Origin: Pseudomonas allokribbensis
GTDB lineage: Bacteria > Pseudomonadota > Gammaproteobacteria > Pseudomonadales > Pseudomonadaceae
Assembly: GCF_014863605.1 (NCBI RefSeq)
Contig: NZ_CP062252.1
Coordinates: 2,985,001 to 3,049,000 of the forward strand
Length of the DNA: 64,000 bases
Reading direction: 5' to 3'
Within the stretch, counting starts at the first letter, position 1. The number at the start of each line of letters is the position of its first letter. Shown here one piece after another: positions 42,031 to 51,624 of this stretch. Under the pieces are notes generated by a model that saw only the letters and a list, made by a program, of their open reading frames with translations, had not been told where the DNA came from and searched no databases. A program made the position numbers and the translations under genes.

Positions 42031-43005
42031 GTGAGTGCGGGCAAGAAGATCTTGGGCCTGACGGCGTTGCTGTTGATGCTGACGTTGTGGGCCGGTTACA
42101 TCTACGTATTCAACGAAAGCCGTGGCGGTCAGCTCGGCGGTGTCGGCGAAAGCACCGCGTGGTGCGGCACGCCGCCGTCCTCGGATGCGGCGCTGCTGGG
42201 CAAGGATCAGTTGACCTTGCGCATCACCAACAACCTGCGCGGCGAGTTCATGCTCAGCGGTGCGGTGGTGGTGTCCGAACGCACCTTCAACCGCTATGAC
42301 CTGGGCCGCAACGAACTGCGTCTTCGCCTGGAACCGTTGCAGTGGACTTACGGCGCCACGCCGATCTTCCTTGAGCAAGTGAAGGTCCTGCCGCTGAGTC
42401 GCAACCTCGCCTCGACTGACAAGAGTGCCTTCGCTCAACTCGAATCGCGCCCGATCGGCGTTCAGGGGCGGGTCACCGAGTTTCCTTTCGACACTTATCG
42501 CTACGGCTACAAGCCAGTCCTGTACTACCTCAAGGGCAACGAGCGTGTCGACCTGCGCTTCAAGAACATCACCACGCTGATGGAGATGTCCAACACCTTT
42601 ACGCCGATCCAGAAGTACAACCGCGCCGACTACATCAACGAGAAAAACGTGTTGGTCCGCGACGAGGACTACAAAGCCTACGGCCACCACGAATGCGCCT
42701 TCAGCGTCGAGCGCAAAGGCGCGTTCAAGGTTGTGGTGTTGTTGATGCTGCTGGTGTTGTGCCTGCCGTTGCTGCTGGTGTTCTACCGCGATGAGCCGGG
42801 GATCGACTTCCTGGCCACGCTGGTGGGGATCGGCGTGGTGCGCACGGTGCTGGTGGGGCCGGTGCAGGATTTCCAGCTGTACAACATCGACTTCCTGTTT
42901 GGCGCGGCGCTGCTGCTGGTGGGCACGGTGTCGCTGATCAAGGCGATGCGGATTAACAGTCGGCGGGAGATGGCGTTGCGCAGTGGAGAGACTTCGACCT
43001 GGTAA
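42031..43005 (+). CDS. Inner-membrane protein of unknown function
   Basis: This 324-residue protein has one N-terminal helix (ILGLTALLLMLTLWAGYIYV), a ~200-residue periplasmic beta-rich domain (LTLRITNNLRGEFMLSGAVV, FPFDTYRYGYKPVLYYL) and three C-terminal helices (FKVVVLLMLLVLCLPLLLVF and two more). GTG at 42031 is chosen because GAAGGGAG lies 7 bases upstream. I do not recognise the family with certainty. Confidence 0.75.
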   Translation: MSAGKKILGLTALLLMLTLWAGYIYVFNESRGGQLGGVGESTAWCGTPPSSDAALLGKDQLTLRITNNLRGEFMLSGAVVVSERTFNRYDLGRNELRLRLEPLQWTYGATPIFLEQVKVLPLSRNLASTDKSAFAQLESRPIGVQGRVTEFPFDTYRYGYKPVLYYLKGNERVDLRFKNITTLMEMSNTFTPIQKYNRADYINEKNVLVRDEDYKAYGHHECAFSVERKGAFKVVVLLMLLVLCLPLLLVFYRDEPGIDFLATLVGIGVVRTVLVGPVQDFQLYNIDFLFGAALLLVGTVSLIKAMRINSRREMALRSGETSTW

Positions 43006-43013
43006 CGCAATCA

Positions 43014-43049
43014 GGCGGGAGCAACCAAGCGTTGCTCCCGCCCGTTTTC
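43014..43049 (+). terminator. Rho-independent terminator
   Basis: GGCGGGAGCAAC-caagc-GTTGCTCCCGCC is a perfect 12-bp stem followed by CGTTTTCATTT, 8 bases after the membrane-protein stop. Confidence 0.9.
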
Positions 43050-45396
43050 ATTTCAACGCCGGATCCCCCATATTCATCCTCTTCCACCCCTGCAACAGCA
43101 CCTGCGCCTTCGGCTCCTGCCCACTGTCCAGATACCACTGAATCAGCGACAACCGCGCATTGCGGTTCGCAGGCTGCACCTTGAGCAGTTTCTCCAGTTG
43201 CTCGCTCGCCTGATCCACCTTGCCGCTGTCATGCAGCGCCACCGCCAGCACGTAACCGTATTGCGCGTTCTGCGGTTCCAGTTGTGCGGCTTTGCCAAGC
43301 GCCGACATGGCCTCGGCGGTCTTGCCCGCGCGAATCAGTGACAGGCCTCGGGTGTGCTGCAGCAGGGCCGTGTCAGGGTGTTCCTTGAGGCTGGCATCGA
43401 GCAGTTGCTGCACCTCCGAGCCACGACCGTTGGCCTCCAGCCATTGCACCAGCGTGACCAGCGCCGGGTAGAAGTCCGGGTCACGTTTCAGGGCTGTCCG
43501 CAACGAGCCTTCAACCTCCGAGCCGCGACCGCTGGCCTGGTAGAGCATCGCCAGGTTCAGGTTGGCTTCGGCGCGTTCGGCCAGGCTCTTCTGCACGGCT
43601 TCGTACTCGGCAATCGCCGCGTCCCAATTGGCCTGAGCCGGGCCCAGGCCATTGCGGGCGACACTCAGCAGATCCCGCGCAGCGACGATTCGTACTGCTT
43701 TCACCGGATCACCGAGCAACGGCGTCAACAGCGGCAAGCGCTCTGGCGGTGGCAGGAACGCGCTGATCGCCCGTACCGCGCTTTCGCGTACCTGTGGCGC
43801 CGGGTGCTTCAGGTCCGTGGTCGCCAGTTTAAGCGCCTGTTCACTTGGATAGAGTGGCAATTCCGCGAGCAATGTCGCTCGCTGGATTGCCGGCAGGTTG
43901 CTGCGCTGCAATTGCTCGTACAACGCTTGTGCGGCGCCGGGCTGGCCGTTGCGAATCAGCCACAGGCTCTCGTCGTAACGCGGCGCTTGAGGTTCGGTCG
44001 AGGCAGTCCACAGTTTGAATTGCGCGGTGACCTTGTCGCCGGCCTTGCCCTGATGACAGGTCAGGCAGGCGTCTGGCGTGCCGAGCTTTTGCGCACGCTC
44101 CGGGTTGGGGATGCTGAAGCTGTGGTCATGCCGGAAGTCGTTGCCCATGTAGAACTTGCCGGGCATGTGGCAATCCACGCATTGCGAGCCGGGCTGACCC
44201 ATGGTGTGGCGGGTGTGTTCAATACTGTCGTAGTTCTTCGCTTGCAGGCCCTGGCCATCGACGCCTTCGACCGAGGTCTTGCCGGCGCTGTTGTGGCATT
44301 GCAGGCACACCGCGTTGCCCGGCGCTTTCAGCTCGGTGCTGTGGGGGTTGTGGCAGTTGCTGCAGCGCACGCCCTTGTCGAACATTTTGCTTTGGGCGAA
44401 GGAGCCGTGTTCGAACACTTCGTCCTTGATCTTGCCGTCCAGCGCATACAGTTCGCGGGTCAGGGTGCTGGGCAGGTAATCGTCCATCAGCCGTTTGCCG
44501 ACGGTGTAGCCATCGCCCAGCGGCGCGCGGCGAGCGTGGCAGCGGGCGCAGGTTTCGATCTCGACGGTGGCGTTCTTGTCCTTGAGATCGACGTCGAAGC
44601 CGGCGTGGATCAGGTCAGTCTTTTTCGCAGTCCACTCCAGGTGATTCGATGCCGGCCCATGACAGGCCTGGCAACCGATGCCGAGGCTGTTCCAGTGGCT
44701 GGCGAAGGTGTTGCTGGCCGCGTCGAAATTGCGCTTGAACCCGGTGGTGTGGCACTCGACGCACATGAAGTTGGCGTTCTGGCTCGGCTTGCTCCAGTGC
44801 AGCGGATTCTTGAAGTTCACGCCCTGGCCGGGGTAGAGGTGAAACCAGCGGTTTTTCTCGGTATCCCAGGCGACGCCAAGGGCCTGCAAGCGGCCTTCAC
44901 CGACTTCGATCAGGTATTGCTGAAGCGGCGCGATGCCGAAGGTGTAGGCGACTTTGAAGTCGGCGTTCCTGCCGTCGACGCCAGGTGTATTGACCCAGAA
45001 CTCGTCGCCCTTGCGCGCGAAACGGGTGGATTCGTTTTCGGCCTTGAAGGTGACATTGTTGAAGTCACCGAGCATGGTTTCGGCATTCGCCGGTTGCATC
45101 GCCAACTGATGATGGGAGCCTTGCCAGTCCTTGACCTGTTCCTGGTGACAGCCCTGACATTGCTGTTCATCAACCATGGTCGCGGGCAGTGTTGCTGCAG
45201 GTTTGGCCGCTACTGCAACAGGCGTGCTGACCGGCACGACTTTGACCGGAGCTGGAGCGGGGCTGAACAGAAACCAGCCGATCCCCGCCACGGCCGCGAG
45301 CAGCAGACCAATGGTGACAGGAAACAGGTAGCGTGAAATCGAGGTCGGTGAAGCATCAGGCTGGCGCGGTGCATCGTTATTTTTATGCTTGGGCAT
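43048..45396 (-). CDS. Octaheme cytochrome c with HEAT/TPR repeats, membrane anchored
   Basis: This 782-residue protein starts at ATG 45396 (GGAAG 5 bases upstream). It has one N-terminal anchor helix (YLFPVTIGLLLAAVAGIGWF), then eight CxxCH haem sites in the first 450 residues: CQGCH, CVECH, CQACH, CARCH, CSNCH, CLQCH, CVDCH and CLTCH. The C-terminal half carries HEAT-like (PQVRESAVRAISAFLPPPER) and TPR repeats (ANLNLAMLYQASGRGSEVEG; AQYGYVLAVALHDSGKVDQA). Such fusions join a periplasmic electron relay to a protein-interaction scaffold. The substrate or partner is unknown. Confidence 0.92.
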   Translation of the reverse strand: MPKHKNNDAPRQPDASPTSISRYLFPVTIGLLLAAVAGIGWFLFSPAPAPVKVVPVSTPVAVAAKPAATLPATMVDEQQCQGCHQEQVKDWQGSHHQLAMQPANAETMLGDFNNVTFKAENESTRFARKGDEFWVNTPGVDGRNADFKVAYTFGIAPLQQYLIEVGEGRLQALGVAWDTEKNRWFHLYPGQGVNFKNPLHWSKPSQNANFMCVECHTTGFKRNFDAASNTFASHWNSLGIGCQACHGPASNHLEWTAKKTDLIHAGFDVDLKDKNATVEIETCARCHARRAPLGDGYTVGKRLMDDYLPSTLTRELYALDGKIKDEVFEHGSFAQSKMFDKGVRCSNCHNPHSTELKAPGNAVCLQCHNSAGKTSVEGVDGQGLQAKNYDSIEHTRHTMGQPGSQCVDCHMPGKFYMGNDFRHDHSFSIPNPERAQKLGTPDACLTCHQGKAGDKVTAQFKLWTASTEPQAPRYDESLWLIRNGQPGAAQALYEQLQRSNLPAIQRATLLAELPLYPSEQALKLATTDLKHPAPQVRESAVRAISAFLPPPERLPLLTPLLGDPVKAVRIVAARDLLSVARNGLGPAQANWDAAIAEYEAVQKSLAERAEANLNLAMLYQASGRGSEVEGSLRTALKRDPDFYPALVTLVQWLEANGRGSEVQQLLDASLKEHPDTALLQHTRGLSLIRAGKTAEAMSALGKAAQLEPQNAQYGYVLAVALHDSGKVDQASEQLEKLLKVQPANRNARLSLIQWYLDSGQEPKAQVLLQGWKRMNMGDPALK

Positions 45397-45559
45397 TGCG
45401 ACTTCCGTAGTCCAGGTGCATTTGCCTTCTGGCGTGCGTTCAAGCTCGATGCAGCTTTGCCGGATGCCCGGCATCTGTCAAATGACCGTTGTGAACCGGT
45501 ACACGGCACCGCGCCAATATTGTGTGTTCTGATCGCAATTCGCGGGTTTTTAGCTATAC

Positions 45560-45607
45560 CTGTAACTCCCCAATGCAACAAATCAGGCCTTCTGACAGGA
45601 GTTACAG
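45560..45607 (+). promoter_or_regulatory. Hairpin that would mask the ribosome-binding site of the lipoprotein gene
   Basis: CTGTAACTCC (45560-45569) is an exact reverse complement of GGAGTTACAG (45598-45607). The second arm includes the AGGAG of the DUF3313 gene that starts at 45609, so the folded leader would hide it. Confidence 0.5.
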
Positions 45608-45608
45608 C

Positions 45609-46280
45609 ATGAAGCTAGCCGTGATGATGAGCACCCTGTGCATTGCCACTCTTGGCGTGGTGGGTTGCTCCAGCAAAACCGTCGCTCCAGATGAGTACTC
45701 CGGGTTTCTCAAGGACTACAGCCAACTCAAGGAGGCCAAGTCACCGTCCGGGGCCGAGGTGATGCGCTGGGTCGATCCCAAGCTCGATATCAACAAGTTC
45801 ACCAGCGTCTATATCGAACCGACGCAGCTCTACCCAAAACCTCAACCGACCGTGAAGATTCCGCAACAGACCCTCAATGGCATCACCGCTTACTACGATC
45901 AGGCGCTCAAGCGTGAAGTGGGCAAATCCTTGCCTTTGGCCAGTGGCCCCGGCCCGGGCGTGATTGTGGTGCGTGCGGCGATCACCGCCGTGAGCAGCAA
46001 GACCGAAGGCCTGCATGCCTATGAAGTGATCCCGATTGCGCTGGTGGCGGCAGCGGTCAGTACCGCCAGCGGTATCCGCGATCAGGAAACCACCCTGGCC
46101 ACCGAAGCGGTGTTCCTCGATGGCGGCAATAACAAGGTCGTGGCCCAGGTCGTGCGCAAAGGCACCGGCAAACCGCTGCAGAACGACTCCCAGGTGATGA
46201 AGGCCGATGACGTGAAAGCCGTGATCGATGGCTGGGCGTCGGACATGCATCAGTCGTATCTGAAGATGAAAGCCAAATAG
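45609..46280 (+). CDS. DUF3313 family lipoprotein
   Basis: This 223-residue lipoprotein (MKLAVMMSTLCIATLGVVGC, lipobox GVVGC) has DUF3313 features: SGFLKDYSQLKEAKSPSGAE, TSVYIEPTQLYP, ALKREVGKSLPLASGPGPGV and a Gly/Ala-rich middle (IALVAAAVSTASG). Members are outer-membrane or periplasmic lipoproteins of unknown role. The AGGAG is 7 bases before the ATG and lies inside a hairpin arm. A REP-like hairpin ends the unit. Confidence 0.88.
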   Translation: MKLAVMMSTLCIATLGVVGCSSKTVAPDEYSGFLKDYSQLKEAKSPSGAEVMRWVDPKLDINKFTSVYIEPTQLYPKPQPTVKIPQQTLNGITAYYDQALKREVGKSLPLASGPGPGVIVVRAAITAVSSKTEGLHAYEVIPIALVAAAVSTASGIRDQETTLATEAVFLDGGNNKVVAQVVRKGTGKPLQNDSQVMKADDVKAVIDGWASDMHQSYLKMKAK

Positions 46281-46288
46281 TCCCGGAA

Positions 46289-46317
46289 ATCATTCCCACG
46301 CACCGCGTGGGAATGAT
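46289..46317. repeat. REP-like hairpin
   Basis: ATCATTCCCACG-caccg-CGTGGGAATGAT lies between convergent genes. Such elements are common between Pseudomonas genes and can end transcription from both sides. Confidence 0.7.
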
Positions 46318-46330
46318 CGGATGACGAGAG

Positions 46331-48859
46331 TCACTGCCCGACAAACCAGCGGAAATACGGATTCCCTCCATCTCTCTGCATCACCTCGCGAATATCCCGG
46401 CCCCAGGCATCCCGATCTCCGTCATAGGCGTGCAGGCTTGCGCGATAGAACTGCATCAGGCGCTGTCTGTGCCCCTGCATCCGTTCAGCGAACCCGGCAT
46501 CGGCATTCACCAGCGGCGGTGCGACATACAGATCCAGCAGCGCAGGCAGCACCCGGGTGATCTCTTTGGACCGGACCCACGGCGCGTATTCGATGCGCGG
46601 CTGATCGTCAGTCACCGCCGGTGCGTCGGCGGCAAAACGTTCCAGACCGGCGCGATCGGTGACCCAGGTCGACAGCAACGCCGGCGCCGAACCGATGCCG
46701 ACGTCCTGCAAGGTGCTGCGTACGCTGTCCTGTTGCAAGCGTCGGGTGATTTTTTCGGCATCCAGTTCGATGGGTGTCAGCGAGCCTACCAGCAGCATCT
46801 CGTGGAACTCGCTGGTCCACAGCGTCGCGTACGGGAAGACGTCGAGGAAGCTGCGCACCAGTGAACGCGAGTCGTCGATGTTCTGGGTCGGCAGCGGCAG
46901 CCACTGTGCGACCAGACCCTGTTTCTCCAGACGGCTGGCGGCCAGTTGATAGAAGTCCCGGGAATACAGATTCACCACGCCGGCCGCGGAGGGTGGTGGC
47001 GGCTCGAGGGTGATCAGGTCGTAGGTCTGCGGGCTGCGCAGCAGTTCCTGACGACCGTCGCGCAGCCGCACATCGACGCCGGGATCGCTGGCGGCGTTGA
47101 AGTTGCCCTTGAACAACGGCGCAGCCTTGATCACCGACGGCAGCAGCTCGGCCACGACCCGATGTTCAAGCCCCGGATAGCGCAGCAACGCGCCGGCAGT
47201 GATGCCGGTACCGAAACCGATGACCAGCGCCGAGCGCGGCTCGCCGTTGTGGATCAGCAGTGGCAGCAGCGCCTGAATCCGCATGTAACGCAGTGACGGC
47301 ATGGCATCGCCGGTATTCGACACGCCCTGGATGTACAGGCGCTGGAACGCGTTCTGGCCCCGGCCTTGAGTGACCACCGCGACCGTGCCGCCGCGTCCTT
47401 CCTCGTAGAAGGCCAGCTCGCCGTTGCGCGCACCGGGGAGCAGGCTGGCGAGTTTGTCGACCGGCGTCAGCACGGCCAGTGCAACGGACAGCAAGCCCAG
47501 CGCGGCCACTGCCTGACGCCGGCCTTTCTTCACGCCATGGCCCTTGCGCACGGCGAACCAGCCGACGCCGGCGGCAATGATCGCCAGCAGGCCCAGCGTG
47601 CGTACCAACCCCAGCAACGGAATCAGCAGGAAACCGCAGAGCATCACGCCGATGATCCCGCCCAACGTGTTGAACGCCACCACCGCGCCGACATCGCGGC
47701 CGACATGCTCGTGGCCGACACTCAAACGCAGGGCCAACGGAAACGCCGCGCCCAGCAGCAAGGTCGGCAGGAACACAATGCACAACGCCGCAACAGCGAA
47801 ACGTGCGCTCATGCCGGCCAGTTCACTGGCGCCTTGAGTCACGAGCCAGATTTCCGCCTGACTCTGGGCGATCACCAGCCAGCGACCGAGCAGGGCGATT
47901 TCCAGCAGGGCGATCAGTCCCGCGCCAGCGATCAGCAAGCCGAACACGCCCCACGGATCGCGAATTCGTTCGACCCGGCGAGCGAGCAGGGCGCTGCCGA
48001 TAAACAGCCCGGTCAGGTAGGTCGCCAGCACCACGGCGAACGCGTAAGTGCGGGTACTCATGAATTGCACGATTGACTGCGACCACACCACTTCGTAGCC
48101 GAGGGCCACGCCGCCGGCGATGGAATACAGCCAGAGGGCGGTGCGATCCGGAGCTTTTTCAGTGTGATGCTTGAGCGGGGCTTTGACCGGCATCGGATGC
48201 TGGCGCTGCCAACCCAATGCGCCGGCGGTGGCCAGCAGATTGAGCATCGCTGCGGCCAACGCACTGCCGCGCACGCCGAGGGTGGCGATCAGCACGAACG
48301 CCGCGAGCAGGGTGCCGACAATCGCTCCCAGGGTGTTCGCCGCATACAACTGGCCGCCGCTCTTGCCCGGCGTACTGCCCAGCGAGCGCACCAGCACCGG
48401 CAGCGTGCCACCCATCAACACGGCTGGAGCGCCCACCAGCATGAACGGCAGCAACCAGGCCAACAGGCCGACGTGATCCTGCAACCAGGCAAACGGACTG
48501 GCCGCAACGCTCATGGCAAACGTCGCACCGACGCCCAGCACGGCCACCAGCACTTCCAGCCCGGCATACAGCAAAACCGGTTGCGCCAGGCGATCCGCCC
48601 AACGCCCGAACAGCCAGCCACCGATAGCCAGCCCGGCAAAGAAGGCACTGATGCCGGTGGTGATCGCGTAGACCTCGACCCCGACCACCAGCGACAGCTG
48701 CTTGATCCACAACACCTGATACACCAGCGCCGCCGCGCCGGAAATGCACAGCAGCAGGGCGGGGATCAGCAACGCCGGGGCGGCGGTGTGCGGGAGGGGA
48801 TGGGCCGACGACTTGCTGGCGACACGTGAGGACATTGCGACTGCCTTGTTCCGGTTCAT
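46331..48859 (-). CDS. MFS-like membrane protein fused to spermidine synthase domain
   Basis: This ~842-residue protein has about 14-16 hydrophobic helices in the first ~500 residues (ALLIPALLLCISGAAALVYQ onward, like bacterial spermidine-synthase-linked transporters) and then a soluble Rossmann domain with ALVIGFGTGITAGALLRYPG (nucleotide/dcSAM loop) and VVNLYSRDFYQLAASRL. Whether it makes polyamines is unproven. ATG 48859 follows a REP hairpin; ATG 48835 with AAGG 8 bases upstream is an alternative. It is the last gene of the sulfatase operon, 83 bases after the sulfatase. Confidence 0.85.
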   Translation of the reverse strand: MNRNKAVAMSSRVASKSSAHPLPHTAAPALLIPALLLCISGAAALVYQVLWIKQLSLVVGVEVYAITTGISAFFAGLAIGGWLFGRWADRLAQPVLLYAGLEVLVAVLGVGATFAMSVAASPFAWLQDHVGLLAWLLPFMLVGAPAVLMGGTLPVLVRSLGSTPGKSGGQLYAANTLGAIVGTLLAAFVLIATLGVRGSALAAAMLNLLATAGALGWQRQHPMPVKAPLKHHTEKAPDRTALWLYSIAGGVALGYEVVWSQSIVQFMSTRTYAFAVVLATYLTGLFIGSALLARRVERIRDPWGVFGLLIAGAGLIALLEIALLGRWLVIAQSQAEIWLVTQGASELAGMSARFAVAALCIVFLPTLLLGAAFPLALRLSVGHEHVGRDVGAVVAFNTLGGIIGVMLCGFLLIPLLGLVRTLGLLAIIAAGVGWFAVRKGHGVKKGRRQAVAALGLLSVALAVLTPVDKLASLLPGARNGELAFYEEGRGGTVAVVTQGRGQNAFQRLYIQGVSNTGDAMPSLRYMRIQALLPLLIHNGEPRSALVIGFGTGITAGALLRYPGLEHRVVAELLPSVIKAAPLFKGNFNAASDPGVDVRLRDGRQELLRSPQTYDLITLEPPPPSAAGVVNLYSRDFYQLAASRLEKQGLVAQWLPLPTQNIDDSRSLVRSFLDVFPYATLWTSEFHEMLLVGSLTPIELDAEKITRRLQQDSVRSTLQDVGIGSAPALLSTWVTDRAGLERFAADAPAVTDDQPRIEYAPWVRSKEITRVLPALLDLYVAPPLVNADAGFAERMQGHRQRLMQFYRASLHAYDGDRDAWGRDIREVMQRDGGNPYFRWFVGQ

Positions 48860-48863
48860 GAAT

Positions 48864-48894
48864 GATTGTTCCCATGCATAGCGTGGGAACAATC
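48864..48894. repeat. REP-like hairpin
   Basis: GATTGTTCCCATGC-ata-GCGTGGGAACAATC (one G-T pair) lies just upstream of the MFS-spermidine synthase gene and shares the TTCCCA/TGGGAA core with the repeat at 46289. Confidence 0.7.
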
Positions 48895-48942
48895 ACTAAA
48901 AAGGGCCGCTCGCCAATGACGGCGAGCGGCGGTCCAGCGGCC

Positions 48943-50529
48943 TTACTGTGCAGGCTGGTTCTTCATTTTTTCTTCGATCTTCGCGTCCACCGCCGCACGG
49001 ATCTGGTCGATGCTGAAGCTCGCCGGTTTCTGGCTTGGCGGATACTCGATGAAGGTCTGCAGGAAGCGCGCTGCCTTGGTGGTGGCGACGGCGACCAGAT
49101 ACACGTTCTTGGTCGACCAGTCGTAATACTGATCGGACACCACGTCGGCCCGCTCATACGGGTCCATCCTCAGGTTGAAGATTTTCGGTACGCGCAACGG
49201 TGTGAACGGGTTGCTCCACACCGCGAAGCCACCGGGTGCACGCTGCTCGGCGAACACGGCTTTCCAGTTGCCGAAACGCATCGACACCAGCATGCCGTCG
49301 TCGTTGAAGTAGAAAAATTCGTTGCGTGCACCGTTCGGTTGTTGGCCGGTCAGGTAAGGCAACTGGTTGTAGCCATCCAGATGCACCTTGAAGTTGGTGC
49401 CGCCGCTGGTGGGCGCCCAACCCTTGAGCAGCTTGCTGGCGACATCGGTATCACCGGCCGCCGCGAGCAAGGTCGGGAACCAGTCGAGCCCGGAGAACAT
49501 CTCGTTCGAGACCTCACCCGGTTTGACCTTGCCCGGCCAGCGGATCATCGCCGGTACGCGGTACGCGCCTTCCCAGTTGGAGTTCTTCTCGTTGCGGAAC
49601 GGCGTGGTCGCCGCGTCCGGCCAGGAGAACTGGTTCGGCCCGTTGTCGGTGGTGTAGACGACGATGGTGTTGTCGGCGATTTTCAGGTCGTCGAGGGTCT
49701 TGAGCAGTTTGCCGACGTCGCCGTCGTGCTCGACCATGCCGTCCGCGTACTCGTTGCCGGGCATGCCGCTCTGGCCCTTCATCGAGTCACGCACGTGGGT
49801 GAACAAGTGCATGCGGGTGGTGTTCATCCAGACGAAGAAAGGCTTGTCGGCCTTGGCTTGTTTCTCGATGAACGCCTGGGCGGCGGCGGTGGTTTCGTCG
49901 TCGATGGTTTCCATGCGTTTGGTGGTCAGCGCGCCGGTGTCTTCGATCTTGCCGTCGGCGAAGCTGTGGATCACGCCACGCGGGGAGTTGGCCTTGACGA
50001 ACTCCGCATCGTCTTTCGGCCAATAAGGACGTTCCGGTTCTTCTTCGGCGTTGAGGTGATAGAGGTTGCCGAAGAACTCGTCGAAGCCGTGGTTGGTCGG
50101 CAGGTATTCGTCCTTGTCACCGAGGTGGTTCTTGCCGAACTGGCCGGTCGCGTAGCCCTGGGACTTGAGTGCCTGGGCAATCGTGATATCGCGCTTTTGC
50201 AGCCCGACCGTGGCGCCCGGTGCGCCGACTTTCGACAGGCCGGTACGCAGTGGCGTCTGACCGGTGATGAAGGAGGATCGTCCTGCGGTGCAGCTGTTCT
50301 CCGCATAGTAGTCGGTGAACATCATGCCTTCCTTGGCTATCCGGTCGATGTTCGGCGTCTTGTAGCCGACCACGCCCATCGAATAGGCGCTGATGTTGGT
50401 CTGGCCGATGTCATCGCCGAAGATCACCAGAATGTTGGGTTTTTCAGCGGCTGTGGCAGTTGCAGACAGCGCCATCACCGACGTTGCCACGAGGGCGAGT
50501 TTCGGTAGCCACTTGCGTATGCGAGTCAT
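48943..50529 (-). CDS. Arylsulfatase (type I, formylglycine)
   Basis: This 528-residue alkaline-phosphatase-superfamily hydrolase has a signal peptide (WLPKLALVATSVMALSATATAA). The active-site motif is CTAGR (Cys80, converted to formylglycine), and metal ligands include Asp39-Asp40 in VIFGDDIG, plus YTTDNG (Asp and Asn ligands). It cleaves sulfate esters in the periplasm with a bound divalent cation. No formylglycine-generating enzyme gene is in the window, so maturation depends on one elsewhere. AAGGAG precedes the ATG. It is downstream of the HAD/Bat/MoxR genes on the same strand. Confidence 0.93.
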   Translation of the reverse strand: MTRIRKWLPKLALVATSVMALSATATAAEKPNILVIFGDDIGQTNISAYSMGVVGYKTPNIDRIAKEGMMFTDYYAENSCTAGRSSFITGQTPLRTGLSKVGAPGATVGLQKRDITIAQALKSQGYATGQFGKNHLGDKDEYLPTNHGFDEFFGNLYHLNAEEEPERPYWPKDDAEFVKANSPRGVIHSFADGKIEDTGALTTKRMETIDDETTAAAQAFIEKQAKADKPFFVWMNTTRMHLFTHVRDSMKGQSGMPGNEYADGMVEHDGDVGKLLKTLDDLKIADNTIVVYTTDNGPNQFSWPDAATTPFRNEKNSNWEGAYRVPAMIRWPGKVKPGEVSNEMFSGLDWFPTLLAAAGDTDVASKLLKGWAPTSGGTNFKVHLDGYNQLPYLTGQQPNGARNEFFYFNDDGMLVSMRFGNWKAVFAEQRAPGGFAVWSNPFTPLRVPKIFNLRMDPYERADVVSDQYYDWSTKNVYLVAVATTKAARFLQTFIEYPPSQKPASFSIDQIRAAVDAKIEEKMKNQPAQ

Positions 50530-50601
50530 CAGACTTGCTCCTTTTGCGCGGGGGTGGTGTGGTGCGTCAAACGTTTCTTGCAGTCCTGCGTCACGCTTTT
50601 G

Positions 50602-51624
50602 TTATTTCACTTGCTCGGGGGCGGGTGGATCGAACGGGTAGATCCGGCGCCAGTCGCTCGCCATGTCCACAACGGTCCAGCCACGGGAATTCGCTTCGTC
50701 GAGGGCCTTGTCCAGGCGCCCGATCTCGGATTTTCGGTCATAGGCCCATTCGCGTTTGGCGTCGGTGTGGTGCACCAGGCCCATGAAGCGTTTGCCGGGG
50801 CCTGCCGCCGTCCACTGGAGCATTTGCAGGTCGCCGTCGGAGTTGCCAAACGCCAGGATCGGCCGGCGACCGATTACCGCATCGATGCTTTCCGGTTTGC
50901 CGGGACCGTCGTCGTTGTGCGCCAGTTTGGCGGTGCGCACGATCGAGGCCTTGCCGTCCTTGTAGCTGAACGCCGTCACGAAGGTGGTGCCGATCACTTG
51001 CTCCGGCGGGATGCCGTAGACCTTCTCGGCGAAGGCACGCATGAACGCCGTGTCGCCGCCGGAAACGATGTAGGTCTTGAAGTCCTGGCTGCGCAGGTAG
51101 TCGAGCATTTCCAGCATCGGCTGGAAGATCATCTCGGTGTACGGTTTGCCGGTTTTCGGATGCCGGGCCTGGGTCAGCCAGGTTTTGGCGTAGTCATCGA
51201 AGGCGTCGGTGGTCATGCCGGTGTGGGTGGCGGCGAAGATCTTCAGGATGCCGTCCATGCCGGCGGCGGCGAGCGCCTTGTGGTCATTCTCGATCACGGC
51301 CTTGAACGGTTGCGTGGTCTTCCATTCCGGGTGCTGCGGCGCGGTGCGCTTGACCTCGTCGAAGGCGAACAGCAACTCGAAATACGCGGGTTGCTCGCTC
51401 CACAGCGTGCCGTCGTTATCGAACACCGCAATGCGTTCGGCGGGTTTGACGAAGTCCTTGCCGGACTGATCAGTGATCGCCTGGACGAATTCGATGATGT
51501 GCTTTTTCGCCGGTCCGTCGTTCCATGACGGCAGCGGCTCGCTGGCCTGGGCCAGCAATGGCAGTGCGAGGCTGAACAACAGGGCCAGACCAAAACGTTG
51601 GCGGTGCAGCATCGGGTTCGTCAT
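50602..51624 (-). CDS. Periplasmic HAD-family phosphatase
   Basis: This 340-residue protein has a signal peptide ([23 protein letters not shown]) and HAD motif [10 protein letters not shown] (Asp69, Asp71), motif II-like YIVSGGD, and motif [12 protein letters not shown]. It probably removes phosphate from a small molecule in the periplasm. The ATG at 51624 overlaps the BatD stop by ATGA and has AAGGA 6 bases upstream. It follows the Bat genes and precedes the sulfatase (72-base gap). Confidence 0.9.
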   Translation of the reverse strand: MTNPMLHRQRFGLALLFSLALPLLAQASEPLPSWNDGPAKKHIIEFVQAITDQSGKDFVKPAERIAVFDNDGTLWSEQPAYFELLFAFDEVKRTAPQHPEWKTTQPFKAVIENDHKALAAAGMDGILKIFAATHTGMTTDAFDDYAKTWLTQARHPKTGKPYTEMIFQPMLEMLDYLRSQDFKTYIVSGGDTAFMRAFAEKVYGIPPEQVIGTTFVTAFSYKDGKASIVRTAKLAHNDDGPGKPESIDAVIGRRPILAFGNSDGDLQMLQWTAAGPGKRFMGLVHHTDAKREWAYDRKSEIGRLDKALDEANSRGWTVVDMASDWRRIYPFDPPAPEQVK

